From contig NZ_JPNB01000002.1 in NCBI RefSeq assembly GCF_000732725.1, forward strand, positions 806,001 through 870,000: a DNA stretch of 64,000 nucleotides, written 5' to 3'. Positions 1 to 7,801 of this stretch are shown here, in pieces. This DNA is from Kineothrix alysoides (GTDB lineage Bacteria; Bacillota; Clostridia; Lachnospirales; Lachnospiraceae). The first letter of the stretch is position 1, and the number at the start of each line of letters is the position of its first letter. The position numbers and the translations under genes are program-made. The notes below the pieces were generated by a model, which had not been told where the DNA came from, made no database searches, and was given only the letters and a program-made list of their open reading frames with translations.

Positions 1-484
1 AGCCATCCAAGGAACCGGAAACAAATCCGTAATCCGCATAATCTGCTTCATTCAGCTCTGCAAGAACGCCTGCGTTAAGTACATCATCCAAGAAGGAGGG
101 CTGTCCCCAGATGCTTACTACATCCGGCATACCGTCCATGGCATATGCTTTGAATTTCGTCTTGTAAGCTTCTTCATCGAGAGCTTCCACTTCGATGGTC
201 ACATTGGGGTTAGCAGCCAGGTACTCGTCGATGACCATTTGTTCTATCAATCCCTGACCGTTCTTTCTGTCAGGAAGGTTGGAGAAAACTTTCAGTGTGA
301 CGGGATCTGTAGATGCTGTGCTGTCCGCCGCATCTGCTGTTTCTTCTGCGGGGGCTGCCGTTTCTTCTGCTGCAGTGTCAGCTGCAGGAGTCGTAGCTTC
401 CGTAGATGCGGTGCTGCCGCAGCCTGCGAGCATGCTGATCGTCATGGCTGTCGTGAGTAGCGTTACCAGTAATTTTCTTTTCAT
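1..484 (-). CDS. Sugar ABC transporter substrate-binding lipoprotein (family 1), 5' part only
   Basis: The reading frame runs off the left edge of the window, so only the first 161 codons are visible. The ATG at 484 follows a GGAGG ribosome binding site. The product starts with a lipoprotein signal peptide (MKRK, hydrophobic core, lipobox LAGC with the lipidated cysteine at residue 22). An Ala/Glu/Thr-rich linker runs to about residue 62, followed by the start of an extracellular family-1 solute-binding domain (segments LKVFSN, NPNVTIEVEAL, MPDVVSIWG). Such proteins capture oligosaccharides outside the membrane for a MalFG-type permease. The matching ATPase may be the MsmX-type protein at 11.9-13.0 kb, which often serves several such systems; that link is inference. 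Substrate cannot be read from this part. Confidence 0.88.
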   Translation of the reverse strand, partial: MKRKLLVTLLTTAMTISMLAGCGSTASTEATTPAADTAAEETAAPAEETADAADSTASTDPVTLKVFSNLPDRKNGQGLIEQMVIDEYLAANPNVTIEVEALDEEAYKTKFKAYAMDGMPDVVSIWGQPSFLDDVLNAGVLAELNEADYADYGFVSGSLDG

Positions 485-863
485 TGTAATCCTCCCTTTG
501 TTTTATGTGATCTTATTGACTGATTTAAGTATATTACCAGGAGACTACTTATTCCAGATAACAGATTTTCAAAAAGGTGGATTATTTTTGGATTTGGGGG
601 TGGGGGATGAATGGGGAGGTTGTGAGGGGAAAGAAGGGTTTACCCCGAAATGCAAAGGGGTGAGGGTAGGTTGCGGGCGGGAGGTTATGGGAATGGCGGA
701 GTAGTAGGAAGGTGGGAGTTGGTGGAAGTAGATGGGCGTAGAGTGGGGTTAAGTTGATATGAGGGTACAGTGGAGGTAGGGTGTGGCTTTGGGGGTGAGG
801 GGGCATATTATAGTAATATAAGTGCTTTTATTACAAATTTTGCATAGTGGAGAAATCATTTTT
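485..863. other. Intergenic region with an extremely G-rich (plus strand) stretch at 590-806
   Basis: This gap separates the divergently transcribed binding-protein gene (start 484, minus) and kinase-like gene (start 864, plus). From about 590 to 806 the plus strand is roughly half G and almost free of C, with about fifteen runs of three to five G. The strand skew is far beyond anything else in the window. I see no coding frame with a ribosome binding site. Several adjacent G-runs could form intramolecular G-quadruplexes; the transcript of the minus-strand gene would be C-rich if it starts beyond this block. Confidence 0.7.
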
Positions 864-1328
864 ATGAATGGGTTGATTGAATTCGATGAAATAGATGAAC
901 ATTTAAGAATGGGTGATTATCCGGTGCTTGGAATGGGTTCGGCGAGGAGAGTTTTTGATTTAGGGAATGATACTGTGGTTAAGGTGGCCCGGAATGTGAA
1001 GGGATATGCGCAGAATGAAGTGGAATGTATGATTTCCGAAATGGATGAGTCGGATACTTTTGCAAAGGTTCTGTATGTGGCACGGGATGGGCGGTGTCTG
1101 GTTATGGAGAAGGCCGGGCCGGTCTATAACTTCGCTTCCATCCGCTCTTATTATCACGTGGAAAGTAATAAGGATTTGTTTCAGTTGAATAATTTGAGCT
1201 ATATTCCCCGTAAATATAATTTGCTGATAAGCGATTTGTGCAGGCCTGTTAACTGGGGAGTTATTGATGGACGGCCTGTCATTATCGACTATGGGTTTAC
1301 GGGGCGAATCAGGCGAAAGTATTATTGA
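864..1328 (+). CDS. Very small protein-kinase-like protein
   Basis: The product has 154 residues from the ATG at 864, which has a GGAG box 11 bases upstream; an in-frame ATG at 822 lacks one. The order of motifs is kinase-like: a glycine-rich loop (VLGMGSARRVFDLG), a strand with a candidate ATP-binding lysine (TVVKVAR), a hinge-like strand (RCLVMEKAGP), and a metal-binding-loop-like segment (GRPVIIDYGFTG, where DYG would replace DFG). I see no clear HRD-type catalytic loop; the nearest segment is LCRPVNWG. At about 150 residues it is much shorter than a normal kinase domain (about 250), lacking most of the C-lobe. It could be a minimal kinase, a pseudokinase or a relative of small phage-borne kinases. 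Substrate unknown. Confidence 0.6.
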   Translation: MNGLIEFDEIDEHLRMGDYPVLGMGSARRVFDLGNDTVVKVARNVKGYAQNEVECMISEMDESDTFAKVLYVARDGRCLVMEKAGPVYNFASIRSYYHVESNKDLFQLNNLSYIPRKYNLLISDLCRPVNWGVIDGRPVIIDYGFTGRIRRKYY

Positions 1329-1334
1329 ACAGCG

Positions 1335-1380
1335 ATTGACAAGGTCTTGCACGCCCTAAGCCGTATGCAGCCTTGTCAAT
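1335..1380. terminator. Hairpin between convergent genes
   Basis: A 10-bp perfect stem (ATTGACAAGG with CCTTGTCAAT) closes a loop with a further small TGCA/TGCA pairing. It lies between the stop of the kinase-like gene (1328) and the stop of the convergent activase gene (1395). It has no long U-tract on either strand, so its use as a bidirectional terminator is inferred from position. Confidence 0.45.
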
Positions 1381-1394
1381 GGATGGTAATGTTA

Positions 1395-2093
1395 TCAGTC
1401 TATTCCTCTGAGTTGTATATTGGGAATGATTGGACGCAGTATCTTCACAATTTCTTCCAGTTCTTCTTTTTCATAGGAGTGGAAGCCTTGCTGAATGGCT
1501 TGCTCGCTGTCTTTGTAGCCTTGAAGGAAGTAGGCTTTCGCTCCTTTTATTTCTTCTGCTAGGTCGAGAAGATCCTGTCTTGTGTGGAATTCCTTTACTA
1601 CGGTTGTTCGCAGTTCATATGGAATCCGGCTGTTCATGATGATTTGAATGGAGCTTTTTATTTTTTCTGTGTCCATATGCTCTGCACCTGCAGTCTGTCC
1701 ATATTTCTCCAAACTGTTTTTTACGTCCATAGCGATATAGTCGAGGAGGTTTTCTGCCAAAAGTTTCTCGATGACTTCGGGCTTGTAACCGTTGGTATCC
1801 AGCTTTACAAGGTAGCCGAACTCCTTGATCTTGCGTATGAACTGTAAAAGCTCAGGCTCCAGTGTAGGCTCGCCGCCGGTGATGCATACGCCGGTCAATA
1901 TGCCGATTCGTTTTTTCAGAAAGGTGAGTACTTCCTCTTCGGGTATAAGCGGCTGGCTGTCAGGATTGAGAACCAAGCCTCCGTTATGGCAAAAGGGGCA
2001 CCTGAAATTGCATCTTCCAAGGAATATCGTCGCTGCCACATGCCCCGGGTAGTCTAAAAGAGTCGTTTTATTTAAACCGTGAATTCGTATCAT
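1395..2093 (-). CDS. Anaerobic ribonucleotide reductase activating protein (NrdG-like radical SAM)
   Basis: The 232-residue product starts at the ATG at 2093, which has AAAGGAG upstream; the longer in-frame start at 2162 has no such site. It is a radical SAM enzyme with the 4Fe-4S motif CNFRCPFC (Cys28, Cys32, Cys35), followed by the SAM-contact segment TGGEPTL. Members of this subfamily (often called NrdG2) generate the glycyl radical on class III ribonucleotide reductase under anaerobic conditions. No nrdD partner is visible in the window, so the target is inferred from family; activation of another glycyl radical enzyme is possible. The 3' neighbour is convergent, and upstream lies a rearranged copy of a dispersed repeat. 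Confidence 0.82.
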   Translation of the reverse strand: MIRIHGLNKTTLLDYPGHVAATIFLGRCNFRCPFCHNGGLVLNPDSQPLIPEEEVLTFLKKRIGILTGVCITGGEPTLEPELLQFIRKIKEFGYLVKLDTNGYKPEVIEKLLAENLLDYIAMDVKNSLEKYGQTAGAEHMDTEKIKSSIQIIMNSRIPYELRTTVVKEFHTRQDLLDLAEEIKGAKAYFLQGYKDSEQAIQQGFHSYEKEELEEIVKILRPIIPNIQLRGID

Positions 2094-2155
2094 TATTATA
2101 ACTCTGCTCCTTTCATATATGCCGCTACTGGAGATACAAACGTGAACAAAAGTGT

Positions 2156-2326
2156 GTTTCACACACTCTCGCAGCCAAGTACTTCGTCAGCACAGCTTTT
2201 GTTTCGAGCGCATAGCTGCGTAAGAACGTGATTCAAGAGATGATTTCTGTTTCGCGTAGCGAATCTGTATGCAAAATTTTTGCATTGCAGAAATCATGCG
2301 TTACTGTAAACGGCATGAACAGTAAC
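2156..2326 (-). repeat. Dispersed palindromic repeat (MITE-like), rearranged copy A
   Basis: Read on the minus strand this resembles the 133-bp elements at 2989-3121 and 11694-11826. It starts with GTTACTGTTCA and carries the GATTTCTGC / GCAGAAATC arms and the block ATCTCTTG-ATCACGTTCTTACG. The middle and the far end are longer and diverged (about 171 bp), so boundaries are approximate, and the far terminal repeat is degenerate (GTGTGTGAAAC). It lies between the NrdG-like gene and tadA. The remaining sequence from 2327 to 2466 holds nothing else that I can identify. Confidence 0.6.
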
Positions 2327-2466
2327 AAGCTATGATTGCCAAACAGTATGGGTTGCTATTTTTTACATGTTTATATTATACTGGATGAGGCGGGATTTAA
2401 AAAGCCGGAATCAGAGTTTGATGTGAAAAATAAGTTTGCAGGTATTGGATGGGTACGGGTATTACT

Positions 2467-2958
2467 ATGAATATACATGAAAAATACATGAAAGAAGCGC
2501 TGAAAGAAGCGAAAAAGGCATATGCGCTGGGGGAAGTTCCCATCGGCTGTGTCATTGTTCATGAAGGTAAGGTCATTGGGCGGGGATATAATAGGCGCAA
2601 TACGGATAAATCGGCTCTTGCTCACGCGGAAATTACCGCTATCAAAAAAGCCAGTAAGAAGATCGGCGACTGGAGGCTGGAGGAATGTACGCTCTATGTC
2701 ACTCTGGAGCCTTGCCAGATGTGCTCCGGCGCTATCGTTCAGGCTCGCATCCCCGATGTGGTCATGGGAAGTATGAATCCTAAGGCGGGCTGTGGCGGTT
2801 CCATTTTGAATATCCTGGAAACTCCCCAGTTCAACCATCAGGCAGCGGTAACCAGGGGCGTCCTGGAAAAGGAATGCAGCGATATGCTGACTGCTTTTTT
2901 TAAGGAACTGCGGGTACGCAATAGAGAAGAAAAGCTTATGCGCCGCTGCGAATCTTGA
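2467..2958 (+). CDS. tadA: tRNA adenosine(34) deaminase
   Basis: This zinc enzyme converts adenosine to inosine at the wobble position of tRNA-Arg(ACG). The 163-residue product shows the full cytidine-deaminase-like signature: HAE at residues 53-55 (zinc ligand and proton-shuttle glutamate) and PCQMC at 82-86 (zinc ligands Cys83 and Cys86). The ATG at 2467 gives the usual family N-terminus (MNIHEKYMKEAL); an in-frame ATG at 2449 would add six residues, and neither has a strong ribosome binding site. It is followed by repeat copy B and the SRP RNA gene, and the tadA-SRP RNA order is common in Firmicutes. Confidence 0.95.
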   Translation: MNIHEKYMKEALKEAKKAYALGEVPIGCVIVHEGKVIGRGYNRRNTDKSALAHAEITAIKKASKKIGDWRLEECTLYVTLEPCQMCSGAIVQARIPDVVMGSMNPKAGCGGSILNILETPQFNHQAAVTRGVLEKECSDMLTAFFKELRVRNREEKLMRRCES

Positions 2959-2988
2959 AATCCTTACGCAACAATTCAATAATTTACC

Positions 2989-3121
2989 GTTACTGTTCAC
3001 TCCGTTCTCAGTAACGCATGATTACTGCATTTAAATTCGCTCCTCGAAGCAAAAATCATCTCTTGCATCACGTTCTTACGTAGCTTAACAGCAAGTGTTA
3101 AGCTACTGTGTGAACAGAAAC
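2989..3121 (+). repeat. Dispersed palindromic repeat (MITE-like), full copy B
   Basis: This is a 133-bp element bounded by 12-bp near-perfect terminal inverted repeats: GTTACTGTTCAC at the left and GTGAACAGAAAC at the right. Inside are three stems: GTTACTG/CAGTAAC, ATGATTACTGC against GCAAAAATCAT, and GCTTAACA/TGTTAAGC. It matches copy C (11694-11826) at all but about ten positions and is exactly the same length. It carries no gene. Position between tadA and the SRP RNA promoter suggests it could also act as a terminator. Confidence 0.8.
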
Positions 3122-3161
3122 AATTTACCGCTAATTTACAATAGTTAATGCGCTAGCTTTA

Positions 3162-3190
3162 TTGACAAATACCTAAAAAAACAGTATACT
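3162..3190 (+). promoter_or_regulatory. Sigma-A promoter of the SRP RNA gene
   Basis: A perfect -35 box TTGACA (3162-3167) and a -10 box TATACT (3185-3190) are separated by exactly 17 bases. The predicted start, about seven bases on, falls at the paired 5' end of the SRP RNA. Confidence 0.85.
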
Positions 3191-3196
3191 TAAAAA

Positions 3197-3463
3197 ACCG
3201 TGCAGCCGGGGCGTTAGCGGTGCCCTGTACCTACAATCCGCTCTAGTAGGGGTGATGTTCTGCCGCGGGTTTAAGCTGGTATAGCTGCCCTTTATAAGTG
3301 GCGTTGAAGTTTGGGTCTTACGCAATGGGAATCTGCGAATCGTGTCAGGTTGGGAACAAAGCAGCACTAAGCGGAATCTCTCATGTGCCGTGAGGGTGCC
3401 TGAGCCGAGCTAACTGTAAAGGTAACGTGTATTGGCCTTATTCAACGCAGAACGCACGGTTTT
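3197..3463 (+). ncRNA. ffs: Signal recognition particle RNA, large Bacillus type
   Basis: The conserved Ffh-binding domain is visible as TGTCAGGTTGGGAAC followed by AAGCAGCACTAAG near 3339-3371, closed by complementary arms. The ends pair (AAACCGTGC at 3195-3203 with GCACGGTTT at 3454-3462), and the roughly 267-nt length fits the large form with an Alu domain found in Bacillus and Clostridia. The RNA scaffolds Ffh for co-translational targeting. A near-consensus promoter sits directly upstream. The 5' half (CAGCCGGGGCGTTAG...) would be the Alu domain. Exact ends are inferred from the pairing. Confidence 0.92.
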
Positions 3464-3504
3464 AAAAATATTGATCAGATCATAAATGATAACGGGATAA
3501 CGGA

Positions 3505-4404
3505 ATGGATTTGCGAGATTGTACGATTTGTCCCAGAAACTGTCATGTGGACAGAATTGCCGGGCAGATAGGATACTGCGGACAGACAAACGAAATAAAG
3601 GCTGCGAGGGCCGCTCTTCACATGTGGGAGGAGCCCTGCATTTCAGGACAGACCGGTTCAGGTACTGTCTTTTTTTCAGGCTGCAATATGGGCTGTGTGT
3701 TCTGCCAGAACCACACGATATCAAAAGGGATTACTGGAAAAGGCATATCCGTCCTGAGGCTTTCAGAGATTTTCCTTAATCTCCAGGAGCAAGGCGCATG
3801 CAATATCAATCTGGTTACGCCTTCCCACTTCGTTCCTCAGATAGTAAAAGCTTTGATAAAGGCAAAGGATATAGGCCTTTCCATTCCCGTGGTCTATAAT
3901 ACCAGTTCTTATGAAAAGGTAGAAACTTTGAAGTATCTGGAGGGCTTGGTGGATATATATCTGCCCGACTTAAAGTACTTTTCTCCCGTTCTTAGTAAAA
4001 AATATTCTTACGCCGAAGATTATTTTTCCTATGCCAAACCAGCCATATCGGAAATGGTACGCCAGGCCGGAAGCCCCGGATTCTGCGGGGACTTGATAAC
4101 AAAAGGCGTCATTGTCCGCCATTTGGCGCTGCCGGGATGCATGAAGGACTCTAAAGCCATTCTGCGCTTTTTATATGAAACATATGGAAATGACATATAT
4201 GTCAGCATTATGAATCAGTATACTCCCCTTCCGGAATTCCTGGATGCGGAACGTTTTCCCGAGCTGAACCACACGCTTTCCCCTAAGGATTATGATAAAG
4301 TGGTGGATTATGCCATCACACTGGGCATCGAAAACGGATTTATCCAAGAAGGGAACACCTGCTTGGAAAGCTTCATTCCGCCGTTTAACTGCGACGGAAT
4401 TTAA
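3505..4404 (+). CDS. PflX-like radical SAM protein
   Basis: The 299-residue product has two cysteine clusters: an N-terminal CTICPRNC (Cys6, Cys9, Cys13) and the radical SAM motif CNMGCVFC (Cys60, Cys64, Cys67). This arrangement is typical of the pyruvate formate-lyase activating-enzyme relatives known as PflX (COG1313), whose true target is not established. The enzyme would use a 4Fe-4S cluster and S-adenosylmethionine in the cytoplasm. It starts about 40 bases after the SRP RNA, where Firmicutes frequently have dnaX instead. It converges on the repeat-protein gene that ends at 4456. Confidence 0.82.
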   Translation: MDLRDCTICPRNCHVDRIAGQIGYCGQTNEIKAARAALHMWEEPCISGQTGSGTVFFSGCNMGCVFCQNHTISKGITGKGISVLRLSEIFLNLQEQGACNINLVTPSHFVPQIVKALIKAKDIGLSIPVVYNTSSYEKVETLKYLEGLVDIYLPDLKYFSPVLSKKYSYAEDYFSYAKPAISEMVRQAGSPGFCGDLITKGVIVRHLALPGCMKDSKAILRFLYETYGNDIYVSIMNQYTPLPEFLDAERFPELNHTLSPKDYDKVVDYAITLGIENGFIQEGNTCLESFIPPFNCDGI

Positions 4405-4455
4405 GTGCGCAGCTTTCACCCATCACTTTTAACTTTTTGAGGTTAATATTTATTA

Positions 4456-5754
4456 TCAAATCTTTACCTTTCGCAAATAATACCCGAATTTCCCAGGCTC
4501 CGCCCTGCCCCCGCTGCATTCGAAAGCTTCGAAGCCGAACATCAGGGCTACCATTTTTTCCCGCTCATAATATACGCCCGGCACGCCCAGATAAAAGCTG
4601 CCTGACGCGTCCGCCGCATCTTTTTCTTTCCCGAGAATAATATGCCTGTAATTATAAAAGCCATGAAGCAGAAAGCTGTTGTTAGCCAGATGCTGGTAAT
4701 CACCGCTCATAATTACAAAGTCCTTGGGTTCAATGCTAACATATTGCCTCTCATCCTCATAAGGATGCACTACGGGATAGACTTGCATGAGTTGCTGCCA
4801 CTTGTCGCTTAGAATAGCGCTGTCCATATGTATTGCTTCTGCGGCCTCCATACTTCCGGCCTTAAGCTCAGGCTGTTCCCCTTCTTTTTTTTCTGAAAAA
4901 GCTGCATCCGGCCCGCGCTTTTCGTCTCTTTCCTGTTCCAATCTGGTAATCTTCTCTGCGCTTCGTTTTTCATCTTTTTCCGGTTCCATCCGGGCAGCCT
5001 TCTCGATGCTTTGCTTTATTTTTTTATCCAAATCGAACCAGGTAACCTTCTCGCCGCCTTGCTTCTCCTTTTTTTCCGGCTCATACCAGGCACTTTTTCC
5101 GCTGCCTTGCTTTTCCTTTATTCCGGGCTCACTCCAGACACTTTTATCACTGCCTTGCTTTTCCTTTATTCCGGGCTCACTCCAGGCACTTTTATCATTT
5201 CCTTGCTTTTCCTTTATTCCGGGCTGGCCCCAGGCACTTTTATCACTGCCTTGCTTTTCTTTTATTCCGGGCTCGCTCCAAGCAACTTTATCACTGCCTT
5301 GCTTTTCTTTTTTTTCAGGTTCCCGCCAAATAATCTTTCCAAAGCCCTGCTTTTCCCCTTTTTGCGAATTTGGTTCGCTCTGTATGGCCGCCAGGCTTGT
5401 ATCTGCCTTTCGGAATACACCCTCTATCGTATTCCCGTCAGTTAGATCAATACGGAGACTTTCGATTTCTTCATAGGAAAGTGTATTTCCGGCGTTTGCG
5501 CTCTTAAGGGGCCCCGCCTGCCACTGCCCGGCACCCTTTTGAAGAAAGATTCTGCCTACCGCATACTCCTTCCCTGAGGGCGTAACGGCAAGGATGTCGT
5601 ATTGCTTCTCCATCCATTCCTGAATTCCGTTTACGCGCATGTCCAGTGTGTAGTCCTTTCCACGACATTCCGCGCGGACAAAGCCTGCATTTTTTATCTT
5701 ACTTCCATTGCTCATATAGGATAAATACACTATTTTCTTATCGTAATAAGCCAA
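4456..5754 (-). CDS. Unknown protein with a 16-residue tandem repeat block between two conserved domains
   Basis: Both possible starts are TTG codons. The one at 5754 is preferred because GGAGG lies seven bases upstream; the one at 5760 would overlap the ribosome binding site spacing. The product (432 residues) has an N-terminal globular part of about 130 residues (begins MAYYDKKIVYLSY) and a C-terminal part of about 130 residues (VYPVVHPYEDERQYVSIEP; FLLHGFYNYRH; FYLGVPGVYYEREK). Between them are nine tandem 16-residue repeats of the pattern W-x-E-P-x-x-K-E-K-Q-G-x-D-K. I believe proteins with these ends occur across Lachnospiraceae as a domain of unknown function (possibly DUF6128), but I cannot confirm that. 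There is no signal peptide or membrane segment. Function unknown. Confidence 0.75.
   Translation of the reverse strand: MAYYDKKIVYLSYMSNGSKIKNAGFVRAECRGKDYTLDMRVNGIQEWMEKQYDILAVTPSGKEYAVGRIFLQKGAGQWQAGPLKSANAGNTLSYEEIESLRIDLTDGNTIEGVFRKADTSLAAIQSEPNSQKGEKQGFGKIIWREPEKKEKQGSDKVAWSEPGIKEKQGSDKSAWGQPGIKEKQGNDKSAWSEPGIKEKQGSDKSVWSEPGIKEKQGSGKSAWYEPEKKEKQGGEKVTWFDLDKKIKQSIEKAARMEPEKDEKRSAEKITRLEQERDEKRGPDAAFSEKKEGEQPELKAGSMEAAEAIHMDSAILSDKWQQLMQVYPVVHPYEDERQYVSIEPKDFVIMSGDYQHLANNSFLLHGFYNYRHIILGKEKDAADASGSFYLGVPGVYYEREKMVALMFGFEAFECSGGRAEPGKFGYYLRKVKI
4912..5328 (-). repeat. 48-bp coding tandem repeat, about 8.7 copies
   Basis: The unit encodes sixteen residues starting with tryptophan (W-S-E-P-G-I-K-E-K-Q-G-S-D-K-S-A in the best copies). 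Central copies are nearly identical at the DNA level; those towards the C-terminal side diverge and replace Trp with Arg. It lies wholly inside the gene at 4456-5754. Confidence 0.9.
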
Positions 5755-5832
5755 TTCCAATCCTCCTTCATTCTGTCGGCGGACAACTATGCCCTGTCAC
5801 CTAATTTTATTCTGAAGGATTGTTATTTATTC

Positions 5833-6666
5833 CTATGAGCCGATGGGGAAATTAAGCTTCATCCATGCCCCTGCCAGCCCCATCCAGCCGGAGCAGTAAG
5901 GCACCAATTCTATTCCTTCTTCGCCGCTGGTTTCTTCATTTGCCAGAGAAAGGCCATGACCTCCCACCGGATAAATGTGCATTTCAAAACTCACTCCTTG
6001 GGAATGGAGGGCCTGTGCGAATTTCATGCTGTTTTCCACAGGCACCGCCTGATCGGGAGACGTGTGCCACAGAAAGGTAACGGGAGTATCCCCTTTCACC
6101 TGCGTTTCCAAGGACACGAGCTTCAAAGACTCTTCTTCATTGCTCCTTTCACCCAGCAGCTTCTCAAAAGATTCCCTATGAGCATATTCGCCGGAGGTAA
6201 TGACCGGGTAGCATAGAATCTGTCCGTCAGGTCTTATTTCCTCCGCTTTTCTTCCTATGGGGCCAAAAACAAATTCACGGTTCCAAAATACGCCAAGGCT
6301 GGCCGCCAGATGTCCTCCGGCTGAGCAGCCGCAGGTAACTATCTTATCTGCATCCACATTCCAGTCTTCCGCATGGTCTCTGATAAATGCCACCGCACTG
6401 GCAAGTTCCATAACAGCCACAGGAAATACACTAGGCTCCACGCTGTATTCAATCAGGCAGGCATCATAACCCATGGAAAGGAATTGGAGAACGAGAGGTT
6501 CCTTCTCTCTGTCGGAAATCATGCTATACCCGCCTCCTCCGCAAACTATTACCATCGGACGCTTTTTCTCCGGTGCAACACTGATGTTATCGATGCGGTA
6601 TACGGTCAGCTCGGCAGGTCCAGTCTTCTGACCGGGGACTGTAAGGAAATGGGATTGTATTATCAT
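5833..6666 (-). CDS. Alpha/beta hydrolase, acetylesterase-like (BD-FAE family)
   Basis: The 277-residue product starts at an ATG with AAGGAG upstream. It has the hormone-sensitive-lipase-like layout: an oxyanion loop CGGGGY (42-47), nucleophile elbow GCSAGGH with Ser115, Asp205 in HTSPDQAVP, and His237 in GGHGLSL. There is no signal peptide, so it acts in the cytoplasm. Relatives remove acetyl or other acyl groups from imported plant oligosaccharides. It lies between rhamnose mutarotase and the repeat-protein gene, all in the same direction, which fits hemicellulose or pectin side-chain use. Exact substrate is not readable. Confidence 0.85.
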   Translation of the reverse strand: MIIQSHFLTVPGQKTGPAELTVYRIDNISVAPEKKRPMVIVCGGGGYSMISDREKEPLVLQFLSMGYDACLIEYSVEPSVFPVAVMELASAVAFIRDHAEDWNVDADKIVTCGCSAGGHLAASLGVFWNREFVFGPIGRKAEEIRPDGQILCYPVITSGEYAHRESFEKLLGERSNEEESLKLVSLETQVKGDTPVTFLWHTSPDQAVPVENSMKFAQALHSQGVSFEMHIYPVGGHGLSLANEETSGEEGIELVPYCSGWMGLAGAWMKLNFPIGS

Positions 6667-6764
6667 GTGTGATCTCCTTTTTGTGAAATATTGAGTTGCT
6701 TGATTATCGAATTATTTGCATAAAGCTTTGTGAACCATTAGGTTTTAGCTATGCTGCTAATGGC

Positions 6765-7076
6765 TCAGTCTAAGTGAAAGACGGGATGCAAATCTATTGC
6801 TACAGGGCTATTGTCGGGATTGGTCTCCATGATGTCCGCCATGAAATCCCACCACTTTCGATTGATTTCCGTATCTGCGCCCTTTGCCCAGAGAGCTTCA
6901 TCCTCTATTTCAATATAGCCGAAAAGGGTCAATGTCTCCCTATCCAGAAAAATCGAATAATTCTTTCCTCCGTGTTCATGAATCATTTCCTGCATTTTAG
7001 GCCATAATTCATTATGGCGTTTCTCATATTCTGCTTCTTGTCCTGCAAATAACTTCATTTTAAATCCTTTATACAT
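6765..7076 (-). CDS. rhaM: L-rhamnose mutarotase
   Basis: The 103-residue product matches the known family length (about 104). It has the hallmarks KRHNELWPKM near residues 20-30 (the catalytic histidine), NYSIFLD, LFGYIE and the C-terminal DLHPVFHLD. The enzyme interconverts alpha and beta anomers of L-rhamnose so that the isomerase receives its preferred form. No rhaA, rhaB or rhaD gene is in the window. It is 98 bases upstream of the esterase gene and probably co-transcribed with it. Confidence 0.92.
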   Translation of the reverse strand: MYKGFKMKLFAGQEAEYEKRHNELWPKMQEMIHEHGGKNYSIFLDRETLTLFGYIEIEDEALWAKGADTEINRKWWDFMADIMETNPDNSPVAIDLHPVFHLD

Positions 7077-7326
7077 ACTTGATGCCTCCTATTATTTGTA
7101 AATACTTTTAAGCATTTTATTGAATTGAAATGAAATATTTATCTCCCAAAAAATATTCATAATACCATGTAACAGAATCGTTGAGTAGCAATTTCAGGTT
7201 CCATCCTACATTCTGTTAAGAAAAAATAAGCTCCATATATCGCGCACATCAATAAAGAGTAAAAATATTTGCCATATATAACTCATTTATAAGCTTTATG
7301 TAAGCAGTGAGTTAATTTTTAATTTG

Positions 7327-7701
7327 TCACTTTTTCAGATTATTTTCTTTATTAAAAAATGCGGCCTCTAACATGCGATATTCCTCTTGGGTACAAACGG
7401 CTTTACACTTTTGCTTATATTCATCGGAACGTATCAACATATTTGTTATCTTTTCGCAGGGGAATTTCTTGCATTGGTTACATTTCCTAACATTATTTGC
7501 TTTTGTGCAATCAACTAATTGATATGTACACTGCTTATGTGATGTACAACCCGTACACATTATTTCATCATTAGAAATAATCCTATCTCTCCAACCTACC
7601 CGGAACCATAATTCTGCGGCTTTTGATAATTCTTCCGCATTTTTAGCCAGGTATCTGGGGCATTGAAGGCAATCATCCCCGCACAGTGTTATTTTTTCCA
7701 A
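7327..7701 (-). CDS. Cysteine-rich DUF3795-type protein
   Basis: The 124-residue product has at least eleven cysteines in pairs and clusters (CGDDCLQCP, CTGC, CNQCKKFPC), which would bind zinc or an iron-sulfur cluster. The pattern matches small DUF3795 proteins, which have no established function. There is no signal peptide. It is the last of three minus-strand genes in an AT-rich patch, downstream of a methyltransferase and an unknown protein. Confidence 0.7.
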   Translation of the reverse strand: MEKITLCGDDCLQCPRYLAKNAEELSKAAELWFRVGWRDRIISNDEIMCTGCTSHKQCTYQLVDCTKANNVRKCNQCKKFPCEKITNMLIRSDEYKQKCKAVCTQEEYRMLEAAFFNKENNLKK

Positions 7702-7801
7702 TTTACCCAGCCTCCTTACAAATTTAATTCATGTTACATTATGTAAACAATCCATTATTTCAATCCGCAAGGCAGATTAGGATTTACATCCTTATTAAAG
7801 A

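Noticed and set aside
582-806. Proline/histidine-rich minus-strand frame over the G-run block
   Set aside because: It is a by-product of the biased base composition; no start signal.
4912-5328. CRISPR-like appearance of the regularly repeated 48-bp units
   Set aside because: The units are contiguous with no unique spacers, encode a protein repeat in frame, and there are no cas genes.
4787-5476. Long plus-strand frames over the 48-bp repeat array
   Set aside because: They are antisense shadows of the minus-strand repeat protein: repeat periodicity (a multiple of three) keeps several frames open, and none has a ribosome binding site.
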